Source of the DNA: Capsicum annuum
Lineage: Eukaryota > Streptophyta > Magnoliopsida > Solanales > Solanaceae
Length of the DNA: 64,000 bases
Assembly (NCBI RefSeq): GCF_002878395.1
Contig: NC_061121.1
Coordinates: forward strand, 129,271,888-129,335,887
Direction of reading: 5' to 3'
Below the pieces are notes generated by a model that ran no database searches, was not told where the DNA came from, and saw nothing but the letters and a program-made list of their open reading frames with translations. The translations under genes and the position numbers were made by a program. Shown here piece after piece: positions 1-12,900 of this stretch. Each line of letters opens with the position of its first letter. The first letter of the stretch is position 1.

Positions 1-59
1 CTGTTCCCGACAGTTGAAGGGGCACCCTGATGAGGAGGAGCCGTGAACACGGCTTGGGG

Positions 60-1250
60 CTTAGTCCCCCCCGCATTTTCTTCAGCAAAAGGGAAATTTT
101 TCTGAAGGTGACCTACCTTGCCAAAAGTATAACAATTACTCCCCTCAAAATAACACCTCCCTGAGTCATTCTTCCTACAACTCTTGCACCATAGATAACT
201 ATGATGTTGTTGGGATGCACTGCCCTGTGACTAAGTATCTGGGGCTCTGAATCCATGAGGAGTCTGAAAACTCTGCGATCGTCTGTCTGCTGGTGGTTTG
301 GGTGCTGAGGCACTGGTAGCTGACTGTGCATTACTCCAAGACTTATTCTTTTGCCATCTATTTCCCCAGTGGCCCCTATGTGGTTGGCTGTGATTCTGAT
401 CCGCGATTTTGGCTCTCTTTGCTTTCTTGTCTTTCTCTTTTGTTTATTAAATTTTATTTTTCTTCTCTTTTATTTGTTAAATATAAATGGTCAGCCGAGC
501 AAAGTCTAGCTCCTTATTAAACATACCTCCCTGGCAATCAAGTACCAGGTTATTAGCAACGCCAAATGCAAATTTTCTCATCCGGGATCTCATATTAGTA
601 ATCTCTTGTGCATAGCAGGATAGCTTATTAAACTTTAAAGTGTACTCCCAGGCACTCATACTACCCTGTATCAAATTCATAAACTCTTTCGCTTTGGCCT
701 CTCTCAACTCCAGAGGAAAGAGTCGATCAAGGAAAGCTTCCACAAATTTGCCCCAAATTGTAGGCTCAACACTCTCACTTTTTGCATCCTCTCAGTCGGC
801 ATACCACTGATTTGCAACATCGTTGAGATGATAAGTTGCTAGTTCCACCCCTTCAACCTCATGCACATACATTACCTTAAAGATCTTTTCTATCTAATCC
901 ATGAACTCTTGTGGATCTTCCTCCACCTTGGTACTAGTGAACTTAAGTGGGTTCATCTTCATGAAATATCCGACCCTAGTAGCCTCAGACTCAACAGATA
1001 CATACCCAACATCTTTCGATCATTGAGCCTAGTTAGCTACCAACTGTGTTAGCATATAATTAGACCATCTGAATTCTGCATTTGAAATATCTCTTTGAGC
1101 AGTTGGTGGATGATTGTCATTAGACCGCGAGCTCGAGGTGGATTAGTCTGAACTGGAGGGACTCCCGAAGTAGGGACAAGTTCTATAGTATGAGCTCTAT
1201 TACGGGTCCACATCCCATAGGTGGGACGGACCTCATCTGCTTGAGCATTC
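60..1250 (-). pseudogene. gag: gag of element A (retrotransposon Gag, degenerate)
   Basis: Gag forms the virus-like particle that packages retrotransposon RNA. One reading frame carries the whole Gag core. The longest open piece (743 down to 477) contains the family motif FLDRLFPLELREAK followed by EFMNLIQG. Upstream in the same frame lie EEDPQEFMD and GKFVEAF, interrupted by stop codons near 893-895 and 793-795. Downstream, still in frame, a zinc knuckle survives near 100-160 as NCYTFGKVGH, with the second cysteine changed to Phe. The start codon is not certain. In-frame stops make it a pseudogene. Confidence 0.8.
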
Positions 1251-1470
1251 TGATTGATGATACGATGTGGAGGCCTAACTTTGTTTCTAAAATAAAAGTG
1301 ATCATTGATTAGTGGATATTTCAGACTCTGAAGAATGAACTAAATCATAAAGAAGGGAAGCATTTCCTAAAATCCTAGTAACCTCTTGTATATAAGTGTG
1401 GCGCGTTACACACCCATAACCAAGACTCTACCTGATGTGATTTCGCAAATACCCTGGGACCATAAATCTT

Positions 1471-1486
1471 GATTTAATACTAAGTT
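1471..1486 (-). other. Primer-binding site of element A
   Basis: Reading on the minus strand directly after the LTR end, the bases resemble the initiator-Met tRNA complement TGGTATCAGAGC, with several mutations (AACTTAGTATTAAATC). The 2-3 base spacing from the LTR end is normal. Confidence 0.65.
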
Positions 1487-3408
1487 TGTCACGACTCGAA
1501 CCGAGGCCCTGGCCATGATGAGCATTCTCGAACCTGAAGGCCCAGAACGCCCTTTTTCTATCGATAATCATGCACATGACTTATATGAAAAGAAAAATAT
1601 GGAAGATACACTATATAATGGAAACATGGTCATGAATCATATAAAAACAATAATGAGGAATAATGTGTCACAATCTCAATCAACATCTCTATAACGTCTG
1701 CGAAATCTCTACTATATGACTGAAATAAATATTTATCTGAAAACTTGGACAAGGCCCCCAGTAGACCCAAAACTAATAAGTGATAAATGAAACTGCCAGA
1801 TATCAGGCCTTCTGAATTATAGAAGGCTCACCAAGTGACTTTGCAAATCTTTCTGAGGAAATCTACTAATTTTATAGGCCCCTAGACTATGCCTCGGAAC
1901 CTAGGAGGGAAGTGGGTCAATACAAAAGTACTGGTACGCAGAGATATCAAAACAAAACGTAATACTTTTAGAAAATATAGTTGAGAGACATTATAAAAAA
2001 GTTTCATATTAAATCATTTGAAAACATATGGGTGTAATGTAATTGTTTTCAACAACAATGCATTGCCGCTGAGCTAGGTGAAATACCCTACACATAACAT
2101 TTACACCAATTGGCAAACCTCAGTTGCCGTCGAGAATAGAGTATAAGTTAGGGAAAGACCCACAAGATCACACAGTCGGGTGTCTTGACCCAATGGTAGT
2201 GCACAAAATCACAAAGCAGGGCTCCTAACTATAGTCCCAATTTGGGAATGACATAAAGTCAGGTATGCAAGATCACAAAGCATGGTACCAAGTTCCCATG
2301 TTGGAAAACACAATTTCCATCGATGATCCCTTACACTCAAATGCCTTTTTTGGGCATCCACTTATCTCATGTAAAATCAATACACTAAAATTTCATCTGA
2401 TTAAATCACATATCATATTCTATAGGGTATCATCATATCCGAATTGCAAGCCATCAATATCACATCAACATGTGCATAATCATGTAAAAATCAAGATGCT
2501 TCATTATTTACAAGTAGTGAACAGTAATTATTCCAAATTCATGCTCTCTTTTGTTGGTCAAAATATAATATGGGGTATCAAAACATTATCATGGGAACTT
2601 GAAAGCAATTTATCATTCATATTTATCAAACTTTGCCAAAAAATCCCAAATCACATATGCATGGTTTCAACCACGTACCTTGATTAGTATAAATATTAGG
2701 TGCTTCTTGAATCCTATGCTAAGAGGATTCTAAAAATGCAATTAGTTTCTAAAACCCCCGTTGAATCTTAAGTTTCTTGGATTTTTATTTTTGAATCCCT
2801 AAGGAGAATTCTTGAGCAATTTTGATTAATCAAGGTGTATTTTGGGGTCTTTTGGAACTAAATTTCTTGTTTAGGGCTAAATAAGGGTAGGAAAAGGACC
2901 ATTTTTCCCTAAAAATGAGTATTTAAGTCACTTCAAACGATTACATAGGATCCCCCTATGCTATCGCCTATGTTTACATAGGCACCACCTATGCTATCGC
3001 CTATGCTTTTCAGTGGCCATGTGCGATTGGTTAGGCGATGCATATTACATTGAAAGGCCATAGCTTCTTGCTCGGGTGCTGAATTTTAGTAATATGGGTA
3101 TCGTTGGAAAGCTAACTCAAAAACCTATCATTTTAAATATAGTAGGCTCTCTAATTAGACATATACAAAGAGTCATGGTTGATAGAAATTGACACAAATT
3201 ATAATGTCCACTCAAACTTAATCGATCAAAGTAGTTTTCAACTCGTCCTTGAGTTAAATGACCCCTATGGTTTTAATTCAAGCTTGAATGGATTTCACAT
3301 ACTACACAAATAATTAGCATTCCATATTTTCATAGGATTTAAGGCTTCGGTATTATCAGAACATCTGAATAATGGTCTATATTGTGGCCCAAAATGCTGG
3401 GCATTACA
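1487..3408 (-). repeat. 5' LTR of element A
   Basis: On the minus strand it starts TGTAATGCCC (at 3408) and ends GTGACA (at 1487), so it keeps TG...CA ends and spans 1,922 bp. A TATA-like TTAAATA lies near 2925 on the minus strand. Just upstream of it (2941-3005) is a 33-bp tandem duplication containing an exact repeated 18-mer. The partner 3' LTR is outside the window, so the LTRs cannot be compared. Confidence 0.8.
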
Positions 3409-3559
3409 CCAAGTCAGAGACTGTTCTCAGCTAGGTCCTCAGGGTCTGCAGAACCATTCCTCAGCTTAGTCCAAATACCAAAACCAGCAAGGTTCCACCT
3501 CCAATGCTACTAGTGGGCAGCGCCAAAATTGACTTTACGCTCTCCAGCCTCGGTAAGAT

Positions 3560-3770
3560 CATGAATCTTTTCATTATATGGTTGCGGCTATGTTACAGAT
3601 CTTTCATGTGCTTGTTTATGCTTTACTAGATGTAAGTGTTTCCTTATATTTTGTTACTCTCTATATAGCATTTGATTTTGGAATCAGTCCCAAAATTCTA
3701 GTAGAACCATGTTTAGTCTTTACCCTATGCCGGTTTACAAGAACTATCTGGTTATGATATTTTAGAAAGT
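3560..3770 (+). pseudogene. Protease remnant of element B
   Basis: The retroviral-type aspartic protease processes the Gag-Pol polyprotein. The frame reads MLQIFHVLVYALLD followed by VSVS where related copies have a D-x-G-A-S active site; in this copy the Gly is lost. The following IAFDFGISPKILVEP matches the same stretch in C, E and F. Stops follow within 60 codons. The domain is recognisable only by comparison with the other copies in this window. Confidence 0.65.
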
Positions 3771-4080
3771 CACTTTAGTAGACTTAGTTGAATTATAGAT
3801 GACTGATTTTGATGTTATTCTCAGCTTGGATTGGCTTTATTCCTGCTATGCCATAGTCAGCTGCAGAAATAGAATAGTCCAATTCCAGTTTTTGAATGAA
3901 CTTATCCTAGAATGGAGTGGTAGTACTTCAGCTTTCAGAGGTTAGTTTATTTCCTACTTTCAGGCAAGGAAAATGATATCTAGAAGATGTGTCTATCATC
4001 TTATTCATGTTAAGGACTCTATCTCCAAAACACCCAGTTTTGTATTAATCCCAATCATGAATAAATATTCAGATATTTTT

Positions 4081-4930
4081 TTCCGAAGAACTTCCAAGAA
4101 TTTATCCTGGAAGGGAAATGAACTTTGATATTGATCTTTTTCCAGATACTCAGCCTTTATCTAGTCCACCATATAGATTGGCACCAGAAAAAATCAAGGA
4201 ATTTAAATAGTAGTTGAAGGATCTCTTGGATAAGGGATTAATCAGACCTAGCGTATTCCCATGGGGTGCATCAGTGTTATTCGTGCTGAAGAATGACGGT
4301 TCTCTTAGAATGTGCATTGATTATCATCATCTCAATAAATTCATGGTCAAGAATAAGTATCCTCTTCCTAGAATTAATGATTTATTTGATCAACTTTAGA
4401 GTGCCAGCTATTTCTCTAAAATAAACCTCAAATCCGACTATCATCAACTCAGAGTCACAAAATGTGACAATCCAAAGACAACCTTTCATACTCGGTATGG
4501 TCACTTCAAATTTCTAATCATTTCCTTTGGTCTTACTAATGCCCCAGCTGCTTTCATAGACTTGATAAATCGAGTGATCAAATAATACTTGGACCTATTC
4601 ATCATAGTCTTTATAGATGATATTCTGGTCTATTCCTATAGTGAACGTGATCATGTAGACCACCTCAGCGCCATACTTTATAATCTTAGAGATCATCAGC
4701 TATTCTCCTAATTTAGTAAGTGTGAGTTTTGGCTAAGGGCAGTAGCATTCCTTTGTCATATCATTTTTGGTGATGGCATTAATGTAGATCCTCAAAATAC
4801 TAAAGTGGTAAGAAACTATCCCAAACCTTTCTCTCCATAAGAACTCAGGAGTTTCTTGGGTTTGGTTGGCTATTACAGATGGTTTGTTAAGAAATTTTCT
4901 TCTATTGTGTCCCCTATATATTGAATGACT
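4081..4930 (+). pseudogene. Reverse transcriptase of element B (inactive copy)
   Basis: RT copies element RNA into DNA. The frame shows EMNFDIDLFPDTQP, then [27 protein letters not shown], then a degraded palm start, [11 protein letters not shown], and the catalytic box VFIDDILVY at 4607-4633 with both aspartates kept. Thumb-side motifs (FLGLVGYYR) follow near 4850-4880. Stop codons interrupt near 4208, 4397, 4585, 4708, 4838 and 4921, so no full protein can be made. Confidence 0.85.
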
Positions 4931-5611
4931 CAGAAGAAAGTCAACTTTCAATGGTCAGATCCTTGCGAGAAGAGTTTATTAGAGTTGAAGACTCGACTCA
5001 CCTCAGCTCTAGTCTTAGCTTTTCTAGATGGTTCAGATAGGTTTGTAGTGTATTATGATGCGTCGACAATAGGTTTGGGTTGTGTCCTCATGCATTATGG
5101 TAAGGTGATAGCCTATGCCTCCAGACAGCTTAAACCCCATGAAAAGAATTATCGTACTCATGATCTTGAGTTAGCAGCCATAGTGTTTGCCTTGATGATT
5201 TGAAGGCATTATCTAAATGAAGTTCATGTAGATATATTCGTAGATCATAATAGCCTTCAGTATGCTTTTTCTCATAAAAATCTAAATCGTCATCAGAGAA
5301 GGTGGTTAGAACTCTTGAAAGATTATGACATGAGCATCCTTTTTCATCTGAGTAAGGCCAACATAGTGGCCGACGCTCTCACAAAACTTCCTATGGGTAG
5401 TGTTGCTCATGTAAATAACAACAGGCAGAAGTTAGTTCACGAGGTCCATCAAATTTCTAGACTAGGCGTTCGTTTAGTCGATACAAACGTGTGTGATATA
5501 TGGGTTCAGAGTAGTTCAGAATCATCACTAGTTTCTAAGGTGAAAGAAAAACAAGATAGAGATCCCAGTCTAGTCAAGTTGAAAGAATCAATCAAGGACC
5601 AGAAAGTTTAG
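4925..5611 (+). pseudogene. RNase H and connection region of element B
   Basis: RNase H removes the RNA strand of the RNA-DNA hybrid. The acidic triad is visible: YYDAS near 5050, [12 protein letters not shown] near 5160 and IFVDHNSLQY near 5235-5260, ending in RRWLELLKDYDM and NIVADALTK. A single TGA after FALMI (about 5201) breaks the frame. The run from 5315 to 5611 is open for 98 codons and bridges to the integrase. Confidence 0.85.
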
Positions 5612-5639
5612 GTTTTCTCCTTAGTGTGAGATAGTGTTC

Positions 5640-6985
5640 TGCATTATTAGGGTCGTTTGTATGTTCCAGGTGTTGATGAACTAAGGCAGAGAATTCTTGT
5701 AGAAACACATGGTGCGTGATACTCTATTCATCCAGGGGACACAAAGATGTACCGCAACATGCAGGAAATCTATTGGTGGAGTGGGATGAAGATAGATATT
5801 GCAGAGTTTATGGATAAGTACTCTACATATCAGTAGGTAAAGATAGAGCATCAAAAGCCTAGTAGATCCATATAGTAGTTCAGTATTCCAACTTGGAAGT
5901 GGGAAGAAGTAAACATGTACTTTGTGATGGGTTTGCCTCCTACTCGTCATCAGCATGATTCAGTTTGCGTTATTATATATAGAATGACCAAGTCAGCTCA
6001 TTTTGTTCCAGTCCATACCTCTTATTCAACCAAGGATTACACTAAAATCTATATGAGAGAGTTGGTCAGATTGCACAATGTTCCATTGTCCATTATCTTG
6101 ATAGAGGTACCAGTTTCTCTCTCATTTCTAGAAAATATTCCAAAAGGGTCTTGGTTCCAAAGTTCATCACAGTACAACCTCTCATCCTCAGATAGATGGT
6201 CAAGAAGAAAGACCATTCAAACTCTAGAAGATATGCTAAGGGCGTGTGCAATTGATTTCAAGGGTATTTAGGATGACCACTTGCCTTTGATTAAGTTTGC
6301 ATACAATAATACCTATCATTCCAGTATTAAGATGACTCTGTTCGAAGCTCTCTTTGGTAGAAGATGCATATCTCTAGTTGATTAGTTCAAAGTTAGTGAG
6401 GCTTCAATTATAGGGCCTGACTTAGTATTCGATGCCATAGAGAATGTCCAGTTGGTTAGAGAAAAACACTGGGCTGCTCAGAGCTGATAGAAGTGTCATG
6501 TGGATATGTACAAAAAGGATCTCGAGTTTGAGATCAATGAATACGTCTATCTAAAGATCTGTCCCATGAAGGTAGTGAAGAGATTCGGCAAGAAGGTAAA
6601 GCTCAGTTTATGATATGTCGGTCCCTTCAAGATACTTAGCCGTTTTGGCAAGGTAGCCTATTATCTCGAGTTCCCTTCAAATCTAGCCTCAATTTATCCA
6701 GTTTTCCATATCTCTTGGCTCAAGAAGTGTATAGGTGACTCGACAATTGTAGTCTCTATTGAGAGTGTAGACATTCAGAACAGTCTCTCTTATCGAGAGA
6801 TTCTAGTCCAAATCCTAGCCTTTCAGACATGTAGACTGAGAAAATAAGTTCCTCTACTCAAAGTTATTTGGCGAAATCAGTTCGTTGAGGGAGATACTTG
6901 GGAAGCAGAAGCAGATATGCGAGCTAAGTATCCTTACCTCTTCCCAGCCAACTCAGGTCTTGCTCAACGTAACAGTTCTCCTTAA
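5640..6985 (+). pseudogene. Integrase plus chromodomain-like tail of element B
   Basis: Integrase inserts the cDNA, and the chromodomain tail of chromoviruses steers it to heterochromatin. The N-terminal zinc region has lost its C-x2-C (YSTYQ where C has CSICQ). The first catalytic Asp is replaced by Tyr (NMYFVMGLP; C has NMDFVMGLP). The second block is frameshifted around 6095-6110 and the third (DRWSRRKT) is damaged. [21 protein letters not shown] and IGPDLVFDAIE follow. A chromodomain-like GDTWEAEADMRAKYPYLFP lies at about 6890-6950. Confidence 0.85.
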
Positions 6986-7345
6986 GATTTCAAGTTTTAT
7001 GTTCAGACTTTAATTACAATCTTGATACTCATTTCTTGCTCAGAATTCCATTATAACATCGGTATTAAATGCCACTACATTTTTAGTCATGTATTTATGT
7101 ATCAGTTTAGTTATATAGTCATACATCAGACCTGCATTCTCTTTGTGAGAAACTCAGTTCATCAGAACACTTAGTAGTCATTCACAAATCAGTTACACAT
7201 GCATCAAATATGCATGCTTAGTATGATATAGTCAGTTATCGGTCATGTCAGTCATGAAATCACGTTCCAGTCATTCATGCTTAGTATGTATTTTAGTTTA
7301 TCATTTCTCCCCTCTTAGTCAATCTCATTCGAGTACAAATGTTCT
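6986..7345 (+). other. 3' untranslated stretch of element B
   Basis: There is no coding similarity here. It lies between the chromodomain and the PPT, and equivalent text (repeated CAGTTATATAGTCAT and CATCAGA phrases) sits in C at about 61980-62330. Confidence 0.6.
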
Positions 7346-7359
7346 CAAGGGAGAGATAT
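7346..7359 (+). other. Polypurine tract of element B
   Basis: The purine-rich run CAAGGGAGAGATAT ends immediately before the LTR. It primes plus-strand DNA synthesis. The last seven bases GAGATAT are identical next to the LTR starts of C and F. Confidence 0.8.
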
Positions 7360-9946
7360 TGGAAGACCCCGTAAAATACTTAAGCTTAATTCAGTCCTTT
7401 AAGCTTGACAAGGGGGTGAAAGAGTTAGAAAATTCTAGCTAGGTGCCCAGACTTAGCTCAATTTTTGCCTTCAAAAGTTGGAAAATTCACTATTCCACTT
7501 AACGTTCTTTAATGGTCTATATTCTTATTATTCATGATCAAGAAGGTCAATAGTTGTTCGCGGACAAGTTTCAATTTTTTGGAACTCGTTTAAAGGAATT
7601 TTAGAAGTCCTAAATAGTGGACCAACGTTATCTTGGTGCGCTGTATCGCCAATCGCATTGGTCACCAGTTGTGCAGACTTCCAGAGCCAAAATAACTGAT
7701 GCTTGATGTGTTTACGATGTACCGTGTTGGGTATAGAATCTAAACCCTCGACGCATCACATCACCCATTGTGTCAGTGCCCAATTATTGAGTCATTAAAT
7801 GTCAACATTTTTAAGGGTAAAAAGGTATTTCTTGTGCCCCTATATAGGTCAAAAATATGGGATTAAGTCCCATTTACACGAAAATATAGCCACTTCCCTC
7901 AAGTTCCTCTTAAGAACAAATTAGGGTTTTCAATTGGGGATCAAAGTCCAAGAAAATTTCTTTGTGAATCATCAAGAATCTTCCATCTAAGTATACAAGT
8001 ATACATAGTGTTCATTCATGGACTCCTTTTGTCCATGAAGCCCAAGAATTATATTTTAAATTACAAATTGTGATATTCATTCTATGAACTGAATTATATT
8101 CATGTGTTGTTGTTGAATGAATTCCAAGATGGAACCTTTATTATGTCTTTATGAAATTACACTAATATGTGGACTAAATTCATGAAATTTGGAGGAATTT
8201 CAAAGTAAGGTTGTGTTAAGTTCATGCTCATGCCTAAGCCTTAAATCATGCAATCTAAGTGTTTGATAAAATTCCTAGGAGAATGGAAATTATGCTTAAT
8301 ATCTAAAGTGTGACCTAAGTTATGAATGTACGTGTTCCACTATGTTTAAAATGATTTCCATGAGGATTGTTATGTAATACAAATACGTGATGATATAATT
8401 ATGATATTAAAATGATGAAATTAAGACATGATCATTTGAATTCTAAGCTATATACAAGATTATGATAACCATGTGATTAATGAAATATCCCCTACTGTCG
8501 AAGTATAAATTGTTGATATTGGCCATGTATTCAAGAAAGTCATGATTTTTCAATTTATTTTTATCGATTCTTGGGGCTACTAGTACCCAAAAAATATAGT
8601 TGTGTACCTAGATCCGGTATCATGATTCACGATATCCTCAGTCAAGCCATGATCCATAGAACTCAGTCAGTCATATGACTCAGGAAATCTCAGTAAATTT
8701 TGAAATCTCAGTAGTATTCCATCAATCAATAGAACTCCATGAAATAAGTCTAGGATAGTTCAGTTAATTATATTAAGTGTCTATTCAGATGGGAGTAGAA
8801 ATTACCACCGAGCGAACTAAAGGATGGGAACTCACCTTTTATATGAGGGTGTAATTCTTAAAAGCAATCCTTTTGTCCCTGAACTATGTAGCAAGCATAG
8901 GTTGAGCTATCATAGCCTATATATGAGGGTAGATAAGGTGTCTTAACGTGTTATATGAGGGTTCCCACTGTTCTCACTAGATTTACATGGTATATAAAGG
9001 TTACTCACAGATTGTCCTTACATGTGGCCTGGTATTGACACACTTCCTCTTGGGCATATAGATTGGACCCCAACTCAACTATATTACAATTATTTAGGGA
9101 ATGTAAGTTAGATAACTACTTCCCATAGTTTCAGTTACACTATTAGGATTGTCAGATACTGTCATATAGTATCAGTAAAAGAAACTAAATAGTTCTTCAG
9201 AATTCAGGACTATCGATACAGTTAACTTAGAATAGTACGGAACTCAGCTAGTTCCATCAGAAGCTATACTACTAGATACAGTCATTTAGTATCAGTTATT
9301 TTTGTTGCACAACTATAAGTATCTCATGTTATCAACACCCAGGCTCAATAATCATATCATCCCGATCTCAATTACAGTTATTATGTATTCGTGCTTGCAT
9401 TCTCATGTTTATGTTATCTAGCTAGTTAGTATAGTTCATGCATGTGAACCCTTTGCATTTAGCCTGCCTCACATACAAACCAGTACATTCAATTGTACTA
9501 ATGCATTTGTGCTATGGTGTTTTTATACCATAGGTTTAGAAGCTCGAGCTCCATAGCATCAGAAGCAGTAAGGTTTAGCAGTGAGTACTCATCATTCAAG
9601 GACGATATTATCCGTTATTTTATTAATTCAGTTTTAGCTTTCAGTAGATAGAGTTAGTTGAGGACATGTCCCATCAACTCCTTATTTAAATAGTTAGAGG
9701 ATTTTCAGACTACCATGTTCAAACAATTATTTCATTTATTTTGGGATATTATACCCCACCTAGATGTTATATTTTAATTGATATTATGTCTTTGTTTTTA
9801 ACCTTACAGCCTTACAACCTTTATTTCTGCATTTATACACTATATTATGTAATTTTCAGGTACAGATATTAGTCATGGCTTAGCATGTGGTCCTTCGGGG
9901 TCATGCACATCGTGTAGTATTTTGGGTACTAGATTCGACACATTAC
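7360..9946 (+). repeat. 3' LTR of element B
   Basis: It starts TGGAAGACCCCG and ends near CACATTAC/T, aligning with the 5' LTR end of C (GACGTTACA). At about 2,587 bp it matches the ~2.6 kb expected for an undeleted C LTR. It holds a CG-rich word-repeat tract at about 7620-7790, a TATA box, and the Tekay-style stretch with repeated ATATGAGGG phrases at about 8840-9000. Confidence 0.85.
7841..7846 (+). promoter_or_regulatory. Likely TATA box of element B LTR
   Basis: TATATA in the context CCCCTATATAGGTC, about 50 bp after the CG-rich tract, is the best U3 promoter candidate in this LTR. Activity is inferred. Confidence 0.55.
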
Positions 9947-12900
9947 TGAGCAAGACAATCCATAGGATATTCTTTAGAAAACATTCTTAAGGGGTAACTC
10001 CTATCTTCTTGACCAAAACTTCCAAGTTCTTCACTCACTTAAGGTTTATTAGTTACAACACACATATCCTCTAGTTTTGGACTAGTTTTACACATAAGTT
10101 TATCAACACAATTCCACAAGATAATATACTATCATTTAATATAATGGCTTAAACACTAGGTGTACATAAATTGATCTTATAAGAAGAGTCAATTCAATTA
10201 TCAATATGATCAACTAGTGTATCCACACTCACAACATATGAATCATTATCAAGAGAGAAATAATTAATAGACTCATAAATAAGAAAGCTACTACTCAAAC
10301 TCAATTGGCTACTAGCCACACAATCATCATTCCCATGCACAAAAGTGTAAGAGTTCGCTATTTTAACTTGATGTTCTTGAGCACATCCTTGTTTACTTGG
10401 GTGTGAAGGTTCTCCATAAGATTTAGCAACATCTATGATTTCCCTAGTCAACTCTTCAAAGGGAATCTTCTCCTTTAGCAGTTGTTATCCTCCACTTTCC
10501 ATGTTTGTACCTACACAAATGTTCTTAGAGATAGAAGGGAAAACAAAGTTATCTTAGTTCGTTGGAAACCCCTTTACTTCACACCTCACAACCTCTTCTT
10601 TTTCCACTCACAGATTGTAACCTTGCACACCTTTAATCTTTTCAATCTTTTGTCTCTCATTCTCATTCGTCTTAAAGTAAGTGATCACACTTCGTTGATA
10701 TTTGAGAAGAATGGATGTAAAGAGATAGTTTCCCCATTGGTCTCTTAAAATTATAGGCCAATTTTCCACATTTAAAACTATATGTTGTGAAAACCAATCG
10801 GCACCCAAGCATAAATGACCTTGTTTTAAGGGGAAGATATCACATCACACCTTTTTAATGTATTCAAATTGGGTGAAGAAAACCTTCACTCTCTATGTAA
10901 CCTTATACCCATCGTACCAAGTAGATGTTTTCGAAACAACTCCAAATGGTCAACCATGGGTGGAATGATGTAGTCCTTCTAGCACCTATCATTTAGTACA
11001 AGGAGGCAGCCCAAAACCCTACAATTTTTTTTCTTTTCGGAGTGAACATTTCTTCTTGGATCAATATTTTATAGCTTAGTATACCATATAGGCTTATGCA
11101 TACCCCTCATGAATTCTTTCAAGGCACTCCATGTTTGGATAGACTCCTTTACGGATTCTCACCAACCGAACCTTTAATATGTTTAAGGGCACACATAATT
11201 CTTTTAATTCCACTCATATCATAATGTAAGAAAATCTTTTCAACTTCCATTCCCAATCAAGATAGTCTTCAGGACCTGACTCTCTTATAAAGATGGGAAC
11301 AGTAGGATGGCCTTGACTCCTACTATACCCTCCATCTCTACCTTGCTTCTTGATTCTATACCTTTGGGCATTATAATAGGAACAAAAAGATATGGTACCC
11401 CTCGGCTTTGGAGATGCTTTCTCTCTTCTTCTAATGGGACAACCTCCACTATAGCCAGTATAACCATTCATACCACTTCAATCTTGATAAGAAGTACTAC
11501 AAGGTAAAGATTATGAATCTTCATACTCCACATGTGCACTCTCACCATAGCTGTCATAAGCTTTGCAAATGAAGGGGTTATACTTTACACTAATTATAGG
11601 TTTTGAGTGGGAAGCATAAAACTCCTCGCATGCCCCATCTTAATCATAAGAACTATAACAAGTCTCTTCATTATATCCATATTAACTATAAGTACTAGGG
11701 ACTTCATTCATCTCACATTATCATTCAAAAATGTAACCTCTTTTCTGTCTATGTCTTTATCATGGTTGTATTTATAGACCTAATAATCTCCATCACCATT
11801 ATATCCATAACATTCTTTACTACAATTATAATCTCCCATGTTGTAGTCACAATAATATGAGGCTATCGAAGACACATTTCCATTATATCACCTGGTGCCT
11901 ACAAAATGAACGACCAAGATTATTAGTAAAAGCACTTCACCATCAATCGTATGCACTCACCTTTGTAATCCTCATAATTGGAGCGGCAAACATTGAAAGT
12001 TGCTTATACTTCGATTGTAAATAAGTTGTCGATCACTACTTTGTGTCTGGAATGGATTCTTGTTTGATTGAATTAAGACAAAAAAAATCTACTTATGAGC
12101 TTGAAACAAAGAAGTTCAATAAATGAAAAATGAGAAAAGCACACAAAGAAAGAAGACACAAAAGAAAATGGATTCAACAACTATCTTAGAACAAAGTAGA
12201 TGATTACTAATTGTTAATTAGTAATTTAATCAATAAAATAAACCAAAGAATCAAAGAAAAGAAACTTAGAACCTTAATTTAAGCTGTAAGGTATTTTGGA
12301 AGTTTGATGATGTGGCAGCTTTCATAACGTGGCCGCTTCCTATTAGACAATGAAATATTGTTGAATTTTTGGAAATTTTCTTGTTTTCAAATTAAATTTG
12401 ATCAATCTTTACTAAGAGGAGTGGGAATCGGCTTTGGGAGGGAAAAAACAAGACTTGGAGCCTTTTTTAAATTAAAAAGAGTTTGACTTTGTTATGGTCC
12501 TCCCCTTGTACCTTTCTTCGCCTTTTTTGGTAATATTCATTTTGAAGCCTCTTTTGACTTGTTTCTTATTTTTGATGACTTGGAAGATTCATTTAAGACA
12601 AAGAATTACCACACTCTCTTTCTCCACATTTTTAAATTAACAACCACTTTTGAAGAATCCTTATCAATAATAGATAAAGAAACAAGAAGAACACCAAGAA
12701 CATTCAAAAAGTGGAACCTAACCTAAATGAGCTCGAAGTTGGATGATTTTTGTTTCTTCAAACTCATGTTACTCTCCTAATCATAACCAAATGTTTTTCA
12801 ACCCAAAAATCTCCGCAAAGTCCTACAAATTTTGAGATACACCATTCTATTTTCATCAACTTCAAGTTAAACAACGGTTGATGACTCAAAAAAATATGAA

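Larger units (their letters stand above)
1..3408 (-). mobile_element. Element A: Tekay-type Ty3/gypsy chromovirus, 5' half
   Basis: Read on the minus strand, this is LTR, then PBS, then gag, with the rest of the element beyond the left window edge. The right end (start of the 5' LTR) abuts sequence at 3409 that matches the gag-protease junction of another plus-strand element, so A appears to have inserted into B. The lineage call rests on the gag core, the zinc-knuckle remnant and an LTR architecture shared with the chromodomain-bearing elements B, C and F. Its own pol is not in the window. Confidence 0.8.
3409..9946 (+). mobile_element. Element B: Tekay-type chromovirus, gag tail to 3' LTR
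   Basis: Order on the plus strand is gag tail, protease, RT, RNase H, integrase, chromodomain-like tail, PPT and 3' LTR, the canonical Ty3/gypsy order. The left part is separated by element A and lies off-window. Most of pol reads in one frame for about 2 kb with scattered stops, and integrase adds frameshifts. B and C share LTR text and internal sequence closely enough to be one family. Confidence 0.85.

Noticed and set aside
7620..7790. CG-rich tracts as CpG-island promoters of host genes
   Set aside because: Each lies inside an LTR at a recurring internal position and no downstream host gene is visible.
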